DNA from: Paralichthys olivaceus
Lineage: Eukaryota > Chordata > Actinopteri > Pleuronectiformes > Paralichthyidae
Assembly (NCBI RefSeq): GCF_024713975.1
Contig: NC_091098.1
Location: forward strand, 22,079,316-22,143,315
Length of the DNA: 64,000 bases
Direction: 5' to 3'
The position numbers and the translations under genes were made by a program. Shown here piece by piece: positions 39,261 through 64,000 of the stretch. The notes beneath the pieces were generated by a model. The model did not search any database and was not told the DNA's origin. It saw only the letters and a list, made by a program, of their open reading frames with translations. Positions within the stretch are counted from its first letter, which is position 1. The number at the start of each line of letters is the position of its first letter.

Positions 39261-39574
39261 GGTCACGATACCATACAAATAAAAAAAACAAAGTACAAGT
39301 ATAAGACTTTACTCAATTCCACTTTTAATACCACATTAAAAAGTGAAACGGTCCAAGGTCACACAGATAAGATTGTTTTGACTTCATATTACCATAACAC
39401 ACAGTGCTGGTACATAAACGTATCTTAACATCAACATTATTAATACTCAATCTTAAATGGTCTCCCTACACATTCCTTATGTAGTTAATGCTTCTGGTTA
39501 TTTTCTTATTATTGCTTCACTTGTGAATACGATGCATTGGCTTCATTGTAAAAAACAAATATTGTGATGGTGTC

Positions 39575-39640
39575 CCTTTGGACTTTGTTAATCAGTGATT
39601 AATTAATCCATAATGATAATAATCATCAGTTGCAGTCCTT
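39575..39640 (-). repeat. End fragment of the 'CTGCAACT / GATTAAT' repeat
   Basis: GTGATTAATTAATCCATAAT, then AATAATCATCAGTTGCAGTCC is the reverse complement of the family's left end (compare 8358). Confidence 0.4.
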
Positions 39641-40243
39641 TAATGCATGACTTATAATAATCTGATGTAAAAGTACAACTGTCAGGACATGTTTCTGCAC
39701 GATTGAGTACTTTTACTTTTCCCATAGCCGATGCTTGCAGTGTCGTACCGGTTTTTACTTTACAGTATTTTTACAGTGTGGCATTAATACTTTTACTGAC
39801 GGGTGATTTGTTGCAGGAAGTGAAGCGAGTCTGTGGGGGTGTGAGAGAACCAGCACGTTGCTGCAGTCACAGATAAGTTCATTTTATAAGGAATAAGTTA
39901 CTTTAGCCGGCTTCAACATGTGACTGAACACAGACAAAGTCTTGAAAGGCACATATCACCTACAAGTTAGACCAGTACTTATGAATTAGTCCTGTCCCTC
40001 AGTTGCCAAATAAGTCAATGCAACTGTAGGATTACCTATAGGTACACTACAATATAGTATAAAAATACAATATAATATATTATTCCTCCAGTTAAATTCG
40101 CTCTGAACTTTACTTCAACTGTACTGCAGCCCCTTCCCCCTGTCACACATTCTCCACTGACATTTTACACGTATGCTATCCTTTACACGTCACACCACAG
40201 AGTAGGCTGAGAACATTTGGCAGCGCCGGGAGTTTCAGGGACC

Positions 40244-43200
40244 ATGCTTTCACCTAACGACTGCAGCCATTCACCACAGACCAGGTTTGATCTGGTCCAA
40301 GTGAAAGGTGCATGGACCAGACAGACGGAGCAGAGGCAGGTGGCAGAGGGAAAGTTAAGTGATGCTAAAATGTAAGTACTGAATTGAAAGCGATTCATGT
40401 CACGTGTTTAAATGATTATCGTGATTTAATGTGAGAAATTATTGTATATGCTCAATGGATAATTCCTTATTATTATTAATCATAATATAATAAAACTACA
40501 TTTATAATTTGTCCGTGTTAATTTTTCCACTGTCTGCTTCTTGGTTACATGTTCATGTTCCATAAAATGGGGGGGGGGGGGGGGGTGAAATACTTTTCTA
40601 TTTTAGGCTGAGGTCACTTACATGTACATCATGTACAGCAGCTGTGGGAATGAAATACAGGGCAACAGCTAAAAATATTATTTCTAAATATCGAGTCTCA
40701 CTATGAAAACTTTCAGGACAGGTTTGATGTTTTCAGAGATATTTGTATTTGTCTTTTTGTTTTGTTTTCCCTCTGCTCTGGTTTGAAGAGGGTTAGGGTA
40801 TTTATGTGCACCTGCAGGATTCAACAAACATTTGAACTTGAAAACATTTTGACCAAATTTTATCCACAAAACAAACCGACAGATTCAAGTTTTCCTTGAG
40901 TTGATGTACTTGTGTTCAAAGTTTTGTGTGATTAACATCAAAGCACAGAATCAAACCTTCAACCAAAGTTTATAACCTTTTGTTTTTCTTTTCCTTTTGT
41001 TGCTTTATCTTAAATTATCTTCAGCCATGAGAAGAAGTCTGAGCACGGAGTCTGCTGGACAGTGATCAGCCCCATTGTGTTCACCTACAGAGTCATTCAG
41101 TGCCAAAACATTCTGGATCCCAGAAATGACACTTTGCTGTGGGGTCATTTAGGAGACGAGGAGCTTAAAGGGACCGTAGGAAACCTCAAACCTGTGAAAC
41201 GTTTTATCGTCATTGATGAAACGGTCAATCGTCTGTATGGCTCTCAGGTTAAAAGTTACTTTGAGTCCAGAGACGTTGTGTATAAGATGCTCCCTCTGCC
41301 CACCACTGAGGAGAACAAGTGTATGGAGTTAGTGACCAAGATCCTGGAGGAGGTTCATGACTTTGGAATTGACAGGCGTTCTGAACCAATCATAGCCATC
41401 GGCGGTGGGGTTTGTCTGGATGTCGTGGGCCTGGTGGCGTCTCTCTATCGCCGGAGGACTCCGTACATCCGGGTGCCGACCACGGTGCTCTCTTACGTCG
41501 ATGCCAGCGTGGGGGCAAAAACAGGGGTCAACTTTGCTGGCGGGAAAAACAAGCTGGGAAGTTACGTCCCGCCGGTGGCAACGTTCTTAGATCGCTCGTT
41601 TTTCCAAACTCTTCCGATGCGTCAGATCAGCAATGGGATTGCAGAGATGCTAAAGGTTGTTGTTGCATCATCATCGTTGCGGATTGAAAAGAGTGTTTTA
41701 ACCTGATGGTCTTGCATGTGGAAGCCGACTGATGACCAAGTGTGTAAAAACTAACCCAGACGTTAAATCCACAGCCAGCAGCCTCTGTCACATTTGATTC
41801 ATTCATTTAAACTCTGAAGCCTGTGTGTCAATAACCTTCATAAACCTGAGAAATGTACCAAAGTCAAATCAGCCCTGTGTCTTCCTGACCGGGAGGAGCT
41901 TATTCACGCCTCAATCAATCAATCAGTCAATCAATCAATCAAATCCTATTGATGTAGCTCATAATCTGGATCTGCACTGATAAAGCACAAGGGCTCCTGG
42001 GAAGAAGTCAGCAACATGTATTGGTAAAACATTTACGTGATGAAGAGGAAGAGGAGGAAAGAGAAGCTCTGTGTCATATGTCCCACGACCATGTAGAGTT
42101 AGAGCAGCAGAACTAAGAGCTGGTCCAAAGCAGACGTGAACCAGCTCCAATATAATCTCTATCAAAAAGGAAGGTTTTATTTTAAAACCATTTCAATAAC
42201 TTAAAGCTCAGCACAGTTGCACACTTGCTCAAAACATGTTTTTATAGGAAAGATTTTTAATGCCTGATTTTCTAACTGGTTTGAATGGATGTTGTTTGTT
42301 TTTGAAATCTTCTTTCCTATTTTATTTTATGTTGTTTTATTCCGATGCATTTTGTGAGGCGCTTTGTTTTAGAAGCTACAGAAAGATGCTTAGTTGCTAT
42401 AGAAATAAAGTTTTATATCATTATTACTAACTTGCCCATGTTTGCAGAATAACTTCTGAGGCTGATATAGTTGCAGTTGTTGCTGGTATGGTAGAAAAAT
42501 AAATATGCTGATGATAAAATGTATGTTGTTGCAGAAACAACTTTCTCATTGTTTCTCTTCCACTTGTCTCCATTTAACTGCTGTCACTGGTCCATTTGAC
42601 CTCAGATGGCCCTGATGAAGCACCTCGGCCTGTTTCAGCTGCTGGAGGCCGAGGGCCGGAGGCTGCTGGACACCAAGCTGCAGTCGGACGGCACCAACAG
42701 CTCTGAACGCGAAGACAGTGCCACGGCATCCACCCGAATCGCCATAGAAACCATGCTGGAGGAACTGGCCCCCAACCTGTGGGAGGATGATTTGGACAGG
42801 CTGGTGGATTTTGGTCACCTCATCAGCCCCGAATTAGAAATGGTCAAACAGAAGCTTCTGTTATGTTTCAGTTTTTTTTTAAATTCTGTGGCCTGGATTG
42901 AGAATTATACAAATCCCTGTTTTTTCTGACTGCACAGAGAGTTTTACCAGCGCTGCTTCACGGGGAGGCGGTGAACATCGACATGTCCTTCATGGTGTAT
43001 GTGGCCCACCAGAGGGGGCTGCTGACAGCGGATGAGAAGGGCCGCATCATCCGGTGCATGCTGGGACTGGAGCTGCCCGTGTGGCACCAGGACTGCACCC
43101 TGGCCCTGATACAGAAATCCCTGCAGGAGCGTTTGAGGCACTCTGCTGGTTCTCTGAGGATGCCTCTTCCCACAGGTCTGGGACAAGCAGGTAGAGTAAC

Positions 43201-43410
43201 AGACAGAAAACCTGTCCGACAACAATCTTCTGGCTCGAGTAAATAATAACGAAACAAAACGTATCTCTAATATCAAAATTGATTGATGAACACTTATCTG
43301 ATCTTACAGAAATCTTCCATGACATGATGGAGGAGAATATCCTCAGCCGAGCCTACGAGGAGTGGACCGATGAGCTCGCTCCCTCTGGGAACAAATACAG
43401 TACATGTTGA
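40244..43410 (+). CDS. 2-epi-5-epi-valiolone synthase (EEVS), five exons, intact
   Basis: This is a sugar phosphate cyclase that turns sedoheptulose 7-phosphate into 2-epi-5-epi-valiolone, the first step of gadusol (UV sunscreen) synthesis in fish. The exons are 40244-40371, 41025-41655, 42606-42842, 42938-43190 and 43310-43410, giving 1350 nt or 449 residues, all open with GT-AG borders. The NAD-binding loop GGGVCLDVVG starts at about residue 169. VPTTVLSYVDASVGAKTG and NFAGGKNKLGSY follow. The expected zinc ligands are Glu250 (EMLK), His324 (DFGHLISPELEM) and His340 (LLHGEAVNIDM); their spacing of 74 and 16 is close to 77 and 16 in dehydroquinate synthase. There is no signal peptide, so it is cytosolic. 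Location between mdfic2 and mitf matches the known fish locus. The partner MT-Ox is not in this window. A G17 run (40569-40585) lies in intron 1. Confidence 0.95.
40400..40406. promoter_or_regulatory. MITF/TFE-type E-box TCACGTG in EEVS intron 1
   Basis: GTCACGTGT lies 29 bp after the exon 1 donor of EEVS. TCACGTG is the consensus for MITF, TFEB and TFE3 as well as USF. A second, weaker CATGTGA box lies at 39917-39923 upstream of the TATA-like element. Binding is inferred from motif only. Confidence 0.4.
40569..40585 (+). repeat. G17 homopolymer in EEVS intron 1
   Basis: An uninterrupted run of 17 G on the transcribed sense. It can in principle form G-quadruplex structures and its length is likely variable between individuals or reads. 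Confidence 0.8.
41911..41946 (+). repeat. (AATC)n microsatellite
   Basis: A short CAAT-type tetranucleotide run (TCAATCAATCAATCAGTCAA and following) in EEVS intron 2. Confidence 0.8.
42335..42425 (+). repeat. Fish repeat tail (GCGCTTTG...AATAAAGTTTTAT)
   Basis: GAGGCGCTTTGTTTTAGAAG, a GTTGCTATAGAAATAAAG block and TTTTATATCATTATTA correspond to the common 3' end of a dispersed fish retroelement. It lies in EEVS intron 2. Confidence 0.45.
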
Positions 43411-44100
43411 AATACATTTAGCATTTCTGAGCAACACATGTTGATTAAATGGATCATTTCAAACTATAATTTAGTTGCAAGCAGATTTCATGGTTTGCAA
43501 ATTGCTAATGATGCATGAGAACCCACAAGTCCTCCTGTGGAGGTTTTATACACACATTCTGCCTGGACCGTTCAGTAAAACATACATGTATTTATATGAA
43601 ATACGACTCTGGAAAAAACAGAAATCATCTTTACTTTAGTTTTGTTCATGTTCCATCCACTAACAAGGAGGAGGCAGGGTTTACGAACTACACTCCAGCC
43701 AACCACTAGGTGGCGATCAAGATGTTTTTGGCTTCACTTTTTGGGAGCTGTCTTGTCGGCCATCTTTAAGAAAAGTTTCGATGGTTATAAATGCTTGGTG
43801 AGAATGATGAGATCTCAGCTGCTGTGGATGAAAAACAAGAGCTCCACCAACCTTCAAATAAAACTTTTAATATTTCTCACGACATCGTTTCCACATCGAG
43901 TACCAACGAGTTTGAGCTCACTAATCTGAAACCAGTGCGTACAGTAACAATTGCTACATTCATGTCATATAAACTGTAACATTAAGAACAGTAGCATCAT
44001 CAGCAGAGTCGTATGAACCACAGAGATGAGAACGAGCACAGGTCTGAAACAAGACAACAGGATTCTTCATTAGTGGTTTACGCCATCGTAATAACTAACA
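43411..44100. other. EEVS 3' flank
   Basis: The likely EEVS 3' UTR is followed by repeat sequence. A candidate AATAAA lies at 43857-43862, downstream of the repeat fragment. No coding sequence was seen. Confidence 0.35.
43670..43775 (+). repeat. Fragment of a dispersed percomorph repeat
   Basis: CACTAGGTGGCGATCAAGAT, then TTTTTGGCTTCACTTTTTGG and TGTCGGCCATCTTTA form a string repeated widely in fish genomes, often next to genes. The element class is unknown to me. Confidence 0.45.
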
Positions 44101-47100
44101 GTCGGTGTATTCATGGAGAAATCAGTGATGGCTTTAAATCATTTGCCGTCACCACCGCAGCCACTGTGTGTGTGTGTGTGTGACGCTGATGTTCACTCTC
44201 ATCAGTCACATTTCAGGGTTTGGATGATTTATCAGTTTCCATTAGAGTAAAAGCTGATCTGGGTTCAGTGGAAGGGGCCAAGTTACAGGTCAGGGTGTGT
44301 TGCAGCGATAAGGCTCGGGACTGGTGCGATCGTAAAGGGCCACTTATCAAATCAACATCTCTCCAGAGCTTTCAGGTCATGGTGTTCATCAGCGTCAGAT
44401 GTGACAACACAAATATTGTCATCATGCGACTGAAGATTCACATTAAGGTCATGTGATGAAGACGATGCGGCTGACAGCTCAGGGATCAGTCACTAAGTGG
44501 ATCTCCAGCTCAGATTATTGCTTGCTCACAATGTTTGAGCCTGGGTGCCATCATGTTGTAGGTTTTTTTTTTACTCACGAAGCAGAAACACAGAAACAAA
44601 GGTGCTTCACATCAGTGGTTTGTATCTGTTCATATCTTTATATAAACTTGGAGATTTGGCAACACATTTTTTGGCAGTTATCACCTTGAACTACATTCAC
44701 ACTAGTCTCAAAATTAATATTCAGTACAAACTTGGAAAAAAAACACTTTCTTCAGAGTAGAGTTTGACCTTCATAAGGAAAAAAACACAAAATGCACAAA
44801 CAAAATATAAAGAGCTCCAAATGTTTCTATGCTGAATAAGGAGGATTTTGTGAAATAAATAATCAGAACGTAAAGGAGAATTCTTTTTTTTGCAGTATTT
44901 TTAAATAAATTGTTGTTTCATCATTCTTATTTTCATATCAACATTTCCCCCTGATCAAAAGTTTCATGACAATGATGATATGAAATAAAAACAGACTTTA
45001 AAAGGCACTTTAAAATAAATGTTTCTTTACTAAATAAATACAACTCTGCTGCTGCTGCTATGGGAATAAGAATGATACATTAACAATGAACAATGATCAA
45101 TAGTCATAACTTAAGAATTTAGTGGTTTAATTGCATATTTTACTCTCTTTACTTTTATGATGATTGATTTCACAATGCTCCACCTATTTATTTTCTACTG
45201 AACACTTTGGTCTTGTGGTTTTTTTAGTGTGTCGTATACTGTATTGCTCTCTAAGGTATAACTCAGCGCTCCGCGGGTTCATCCATGAAGCACCAAACAA
45301 CAAAATAAACATCCACACAAAGTTGCATCATCAGGGTAAAATAAATGACTGTAAGGCACTTAAATTAATTAAAAAAGATCATCACTTTGTTTTAGACTAA
45401 TTCATGAGGAGATCACATTGTCGAGCCGTGACGCTGCTCTACAGGCACAACTTCAGCCATTGCATAGTTGGAGGCTGTGCTGTAACAGGGCTCTCAATGT
45501 GCGGCAGGTAGTTGTTAACGAAGGCGAATAAAAGCAACGTGTGAAAACCGCTCAAATGTACAACAACCGCACAACTTGAAGAATATACAATCTCATACAA
45601 TATTGTGTTTGCATTTGAAAAAACCCAAATACAATAGTTAGTTTATGCTTAGATACAAAAAAAAAAAGAAAACAGGCAAACAAACCACGTTTCGGTTTAC
45701 AGAGGTCGTTCCAGTGTTTTTGACAATGTCATGCATTTCATACAAAATCCCAAAGCTGTCTCCTTATACTCCGTTGCAATATAAATGTTCACATAATGGA
45801 AAAAAACAACAACATACTGAATGTGAAATGTCATCGCAGTGGTGTAAAAACAAAAACACAACAATAATTTAGGAAATGAATGGACCGTTATAAAAACTAA
45901 GAATCAATAGTATGACGATGTACTGTGTGTACTGAAATAGCATCAATTTCACCAGCTCTGTTCGTCTGATTCCTACAGACAAGAATATCATAAAAAACGG
46001 AACTGATTCATCTTTAATAAACACATCAAATATTTGTAGAATTATGTAAAAACTTGTGACAGGAGTGAAGATTCTATACGTTTTGAGAGGTTTTATTGTA
46101 AAAAAAACTTAACTTAAAGTATTTCAGTGGATTTGGCAGCGAGGAATGTTTTGGCGATGTATCTGGTGCACACTGCCGGGTCAATCAGCACTGGGTGGTG
46201 AGGCAGGCGTTGGTGAAACTTGACCTTTCTCTATCGTTCATCGTGCATCATCTCAACATTATAACACTGAATAAAAGGGTCAAATTAACTTTCACTGACG
46301 CTGATTTTGTTCATTTCAATTATCAAGGAGGAGACTTTGTTTTTTTAGCTTCAGATCGTTTATATTTTTGTGCTTTTATTTAATTACCTCAGGCTCTTTT
46401 AAAAGCCTTATTATAAATTAATTTTTTAGGGGAATGTGTACATAAAGGTACATAAAGTCCTGCTTACATAGATACATAAATAAGATCAAATCTACAAAGG
46501 ATTAATATTTGTCAGGAAGACATTTCAACTGGAAGACTGACGAAGACTAACAGCCAAAACATGTGCATAGCAATACAACATCGATGTCTACACATCTCAA
46601 TAAGGCATCAGCACATTCAAGTTCAATCTAAGACACAAGGAGTGTAAAGCACTATAGTAATAAATAGACTTTTTTTTCTTCTATTATTGCTAATGATTTA
46701 AAAAGCAGTGTTCATCTCACCACAAAATATCTACACGTCATGATTTATAACTTCCCTAGATTCTTTGGAATCAATAGAAATAAACATAATCTAGCGTCTA
46801 TCCAAAGAGAAATGCATATATATATATATATATATATATTTTTAAATACAAAAAAAACGTCTACTTTTGTACCTCATTGTCATCAAAGTATTGATTAAAG
46901 CAAACAGACTTTAAAATCAGTCTTTGAAATCAAGGGCTGAAAAGACAAAGATATAACAAAAAACACAAACCCTAACAAAATGAAGAAGACTCAACGCATG
47001 TAAACAAAAAACAAAACACAAATGAGACAAAGAGGACAGCGACTCCAGCAGCTGAGAGCGAGTTAGCTGCTGAAGGGAACAGATGCAGCAGGATGTAGTT

Positions 47101-47135
47101 GGAGATGCAGGTGAGCAGTCTTCCAGTAGGGGGTG
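44101..47135 (-). other. Likely mitf 3' UTR and EEVS-mitf tail-to-tail spacer
   Basis: No gene on either strand. Minus-strand AATAAA hexamers occur at several places, for example around 46379, 46096 and 45191, so the 3' UTR may be 0.8 to 2.6 kb. An (AT)n run lies at 46814-46840 and a GT run at about 44164-44182. miR-137-type seed matches on the mitf sense strand lie at 46684-46691 and 44515-44522. A miR-182-type 8-mer lies at 44655-44662. Confidence 0.5.
46814..46840. repeat. (AT)n microsatellite in the mitf 3' region
   Basis: About 13 AT units, about 300 bp beyond the mitf stop, followed by a T run. Confidence 0.85.
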
Positions 47136-62582
<15,447 letters not shown>

Positions 62583-64000
62583 CTGCCGGGAGGAGAGAGA
62601 AGCCAGATGAACGAGAGAGAGTAGTTGGATGTCATGGAGGAGAGGAGGGGGGGGGGGGGGTGATAGGATGGGTGAGGTAAGGAGAGGTGAAAAGAAAGAG
62701 TGATGGCAGAAAGAGGGTAAGGAGAGGTCGGACGAGGAAGGAGAGGTCAAGCAAAAGAGACGAGAGAGGGGGATGATGAGCAGGAAAAGTGGAGGAAGAT
62801 GGAAAGAGGGCAGATGGGGTAAAAGGTTAATATGATGAAAGGAAAGTGGCTGATCAAAGGACAAATTTCAACTCTCATAAAACTATTGAATTTCAGACAT
62901 TTTTTAAGCTTCCACCTTTTCAAATTTGAGAATTTGCTTCTTTTCTTTCATCTGTGATAAATCTCAGTAAATATTCATCACTGGATTTTAGACAGTAGTC
63001 AAAAGGCAGCTGCTGCAGCTTCTTCTTTACGCATCACAGAGAGGAACATACTGTATTTCATTACAACGCTGCTTCAAGTTTTCCCACTCTCTTTAAATTT
63101 AGACGGCCTCTCCCCCAGACAGAGCCCTGCGGTCCTAAAATAGAGAGACTCTGTTGAAGCAGAAGTTGTCGGGCTGAAGCCTTCATCGAGTGAGTGATCC
63201 TTTTGATAAAACTCAGCAAAACGTCTCGCCAATCCAGCTGTGCAGTAATCGCACTAATTAGCCAGCGGAGAGTCAAACACAGCTTCGGTCTGCAGCGTTT
63301 TCCTCAACATACCATAATAACCCCCCCTGCCTCTGCCTCCCCTCTGCACTGAATATAATCTCATTCTCTGACACCACACCCACTGAACTGTGCACAAGAG
63401 CAAACATTATTCTACAGTATATCATAAAACCACATTTTCCGACCGTTATCAGCAGTTAAATGAGCTTTTATTTTGTTGTTCCACTCATATCTGAAGAAAG
63501 AGCAAAAATGGTTCCTGAATAAACTAATGAACCAACAGATTTTATGACTTTTCTAGATTTAGCTGTAGCTCTTCCTTTGTGTTAGTGACTTTGGACAGTT
63601 GTGCTCCTTTCATCAGAGAAATTTCAAACACCAGTGGATCTAATGCTGGAACAGTTTTCGCCGTCAGAACTGAACCCTTTGATATTTCTCCTCCCCCCCC
63701 CCCCCCTTCATCACTGCGTGAGTGTTTTTGAGTTTCAACAAAAGAGTAGTTTCATTTCCTTTTCTCTTCTCCATTTACGTAAATAAAACTTGAACTGCAG
63801 GCAACAGGGCCATAACTGTGATTAAACTAGAGCTGAAACAAGTAGCCGATTATTTTATTCACAGGCAACAGTTTTGATTACCCAGTTATGTCTTGTTAGC
63901 TAAGTCATGTGTCATTTTTAAGCTGAAATGTAACCACTGTTACAACTTTTCACTTCTGAGATTGTACACTGAATATCTTTGTGTTTTGTCATTACAAACA
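62583..64000 (-). other. mitf intron 5' of exon 1B
   Basis: A long polypyrimidine stretch (minus strand) precedes the exon 1B acceptor, including a C14 run (62660-62647). There is a C14 run on the plus strand at 63693-63706. A repeat end of the GCTGAAACAAGTAGCCGATT type starts near 63826. No gene was seen. Confidence 0.5.
63826..63895 (+). repeat. Start of a degraded dispersed repeat
   Basis: AGAGCTGAAACAAGTAGCCG followed by ATTATTTTATTCACAGG resembles the left end of the 8358 family. The inner part was not recognised. Confidence 0.3.

Larger units (their letters stand above)
38896..40243. promoter_or_regulatory. mdfic2-EEVS spacer with the presumed EEVS promoter
   Basis: No gene, and in particular no MT-Ox-like coding on either strand. 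Repeat pieces lie near 39040-39260 and 39575-39640. A TATA-like TATAAAAATA (40058-40067) is about 180 bp upstream of the EEVS ATG. A CATGTGA E-box lies at 39917-39923. Promoter use is inferred. Confidence 0.45.

Noticed and set aside
42335-42425. Alternative poly(A) site for EEVS in intron 2
   Set aside because: The AATAAAG belongs to a dispersed repeat tail, and the gene continues with three intact exons.
43411-47135. Possible MT-Ox remnant between EEVS and mitf
   Set aside because: No frame on either strand shows methyltransferase or short-chain dehydrogenase motifs; the content is UTR, repeats and AT-rich DNA.

Overview
The window is vertebrate nuclear DNA from a ray-finned fish, most likely a percomorph-type teleost. 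The evidence is small GT-AG introns, AT-rich spacers, teleost repeat families (palindromic 'GGGATAGTTCACCC' MITEs, 'AAAGGTCCAGTGTGTAAGATTT' MITEs, non-LTR tails ending in a pentanucleotide repeat), and an intact 2-epi-5-epi-valiolone synthase (EEVS) gene, a gadusol-pathway gene that fish keep and placental mammals lack. There are no bacterial or organellar features. Eight protein-coding genes can be assembled exon by exon.

Layout: 1-3230 has no recognised gene. oard1 (minus, 3287-6461), guca1b/GCAP2 (minus, 7528-8950) and ppp4r2 (minus, 11972-17377) follow. ppp4r2 is head-to-head with eif4e3 (plus, 17851-20476) across a 473-bp CpG/NRF1/ETS-rich spacer. Next come a divergent foxp1 (plus, non-coding exon ending at 25124, coding 27822-36322), mdfic2 (plus, 37702-38895) and EEVS (plus, 40244-43410). 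EEVS is tail-to-tail with mitf (minus, 47136 to beyond 62582). mitf has its melanocyte first exon (1M) at 54379-54414 and the A-type exon 1B at 62342-62582; exons further 5' lie off the window.

How the genes relate: EIF4E3-FOXP1-MDFIC2-MITF-PPP4R2 is the block found on human 3p13-p14, whereas OARD1 and GUCA1B lie on human 6p21, where FOXP4, MDFI and TFEB are the paralogues. The window therefore joins the two paralogous blocks. EEVS sits between mdfic2 and mitf, the known gadusol locus of fish. Its usual partner, the bifunctional methyltransferase-oxidoreductase MT-Ox, is not detectable anywhere in the window. MITF-type E-boxes lie close to EEVS exon 1.

Most promising observations: EEVS without neighbouring MT-Ox; E-boxes linking EEVS to the adjacent pigment regulator; one mitf locus keeping both 1M and 1B exons; a shortened, diverged FOXP1; and a non-GT donor (ATGAGT) in oard1. 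Exon borders were inferred by eye from reading frame, splice signals and recalled family sequences, so individual borders may be off by a few bases.
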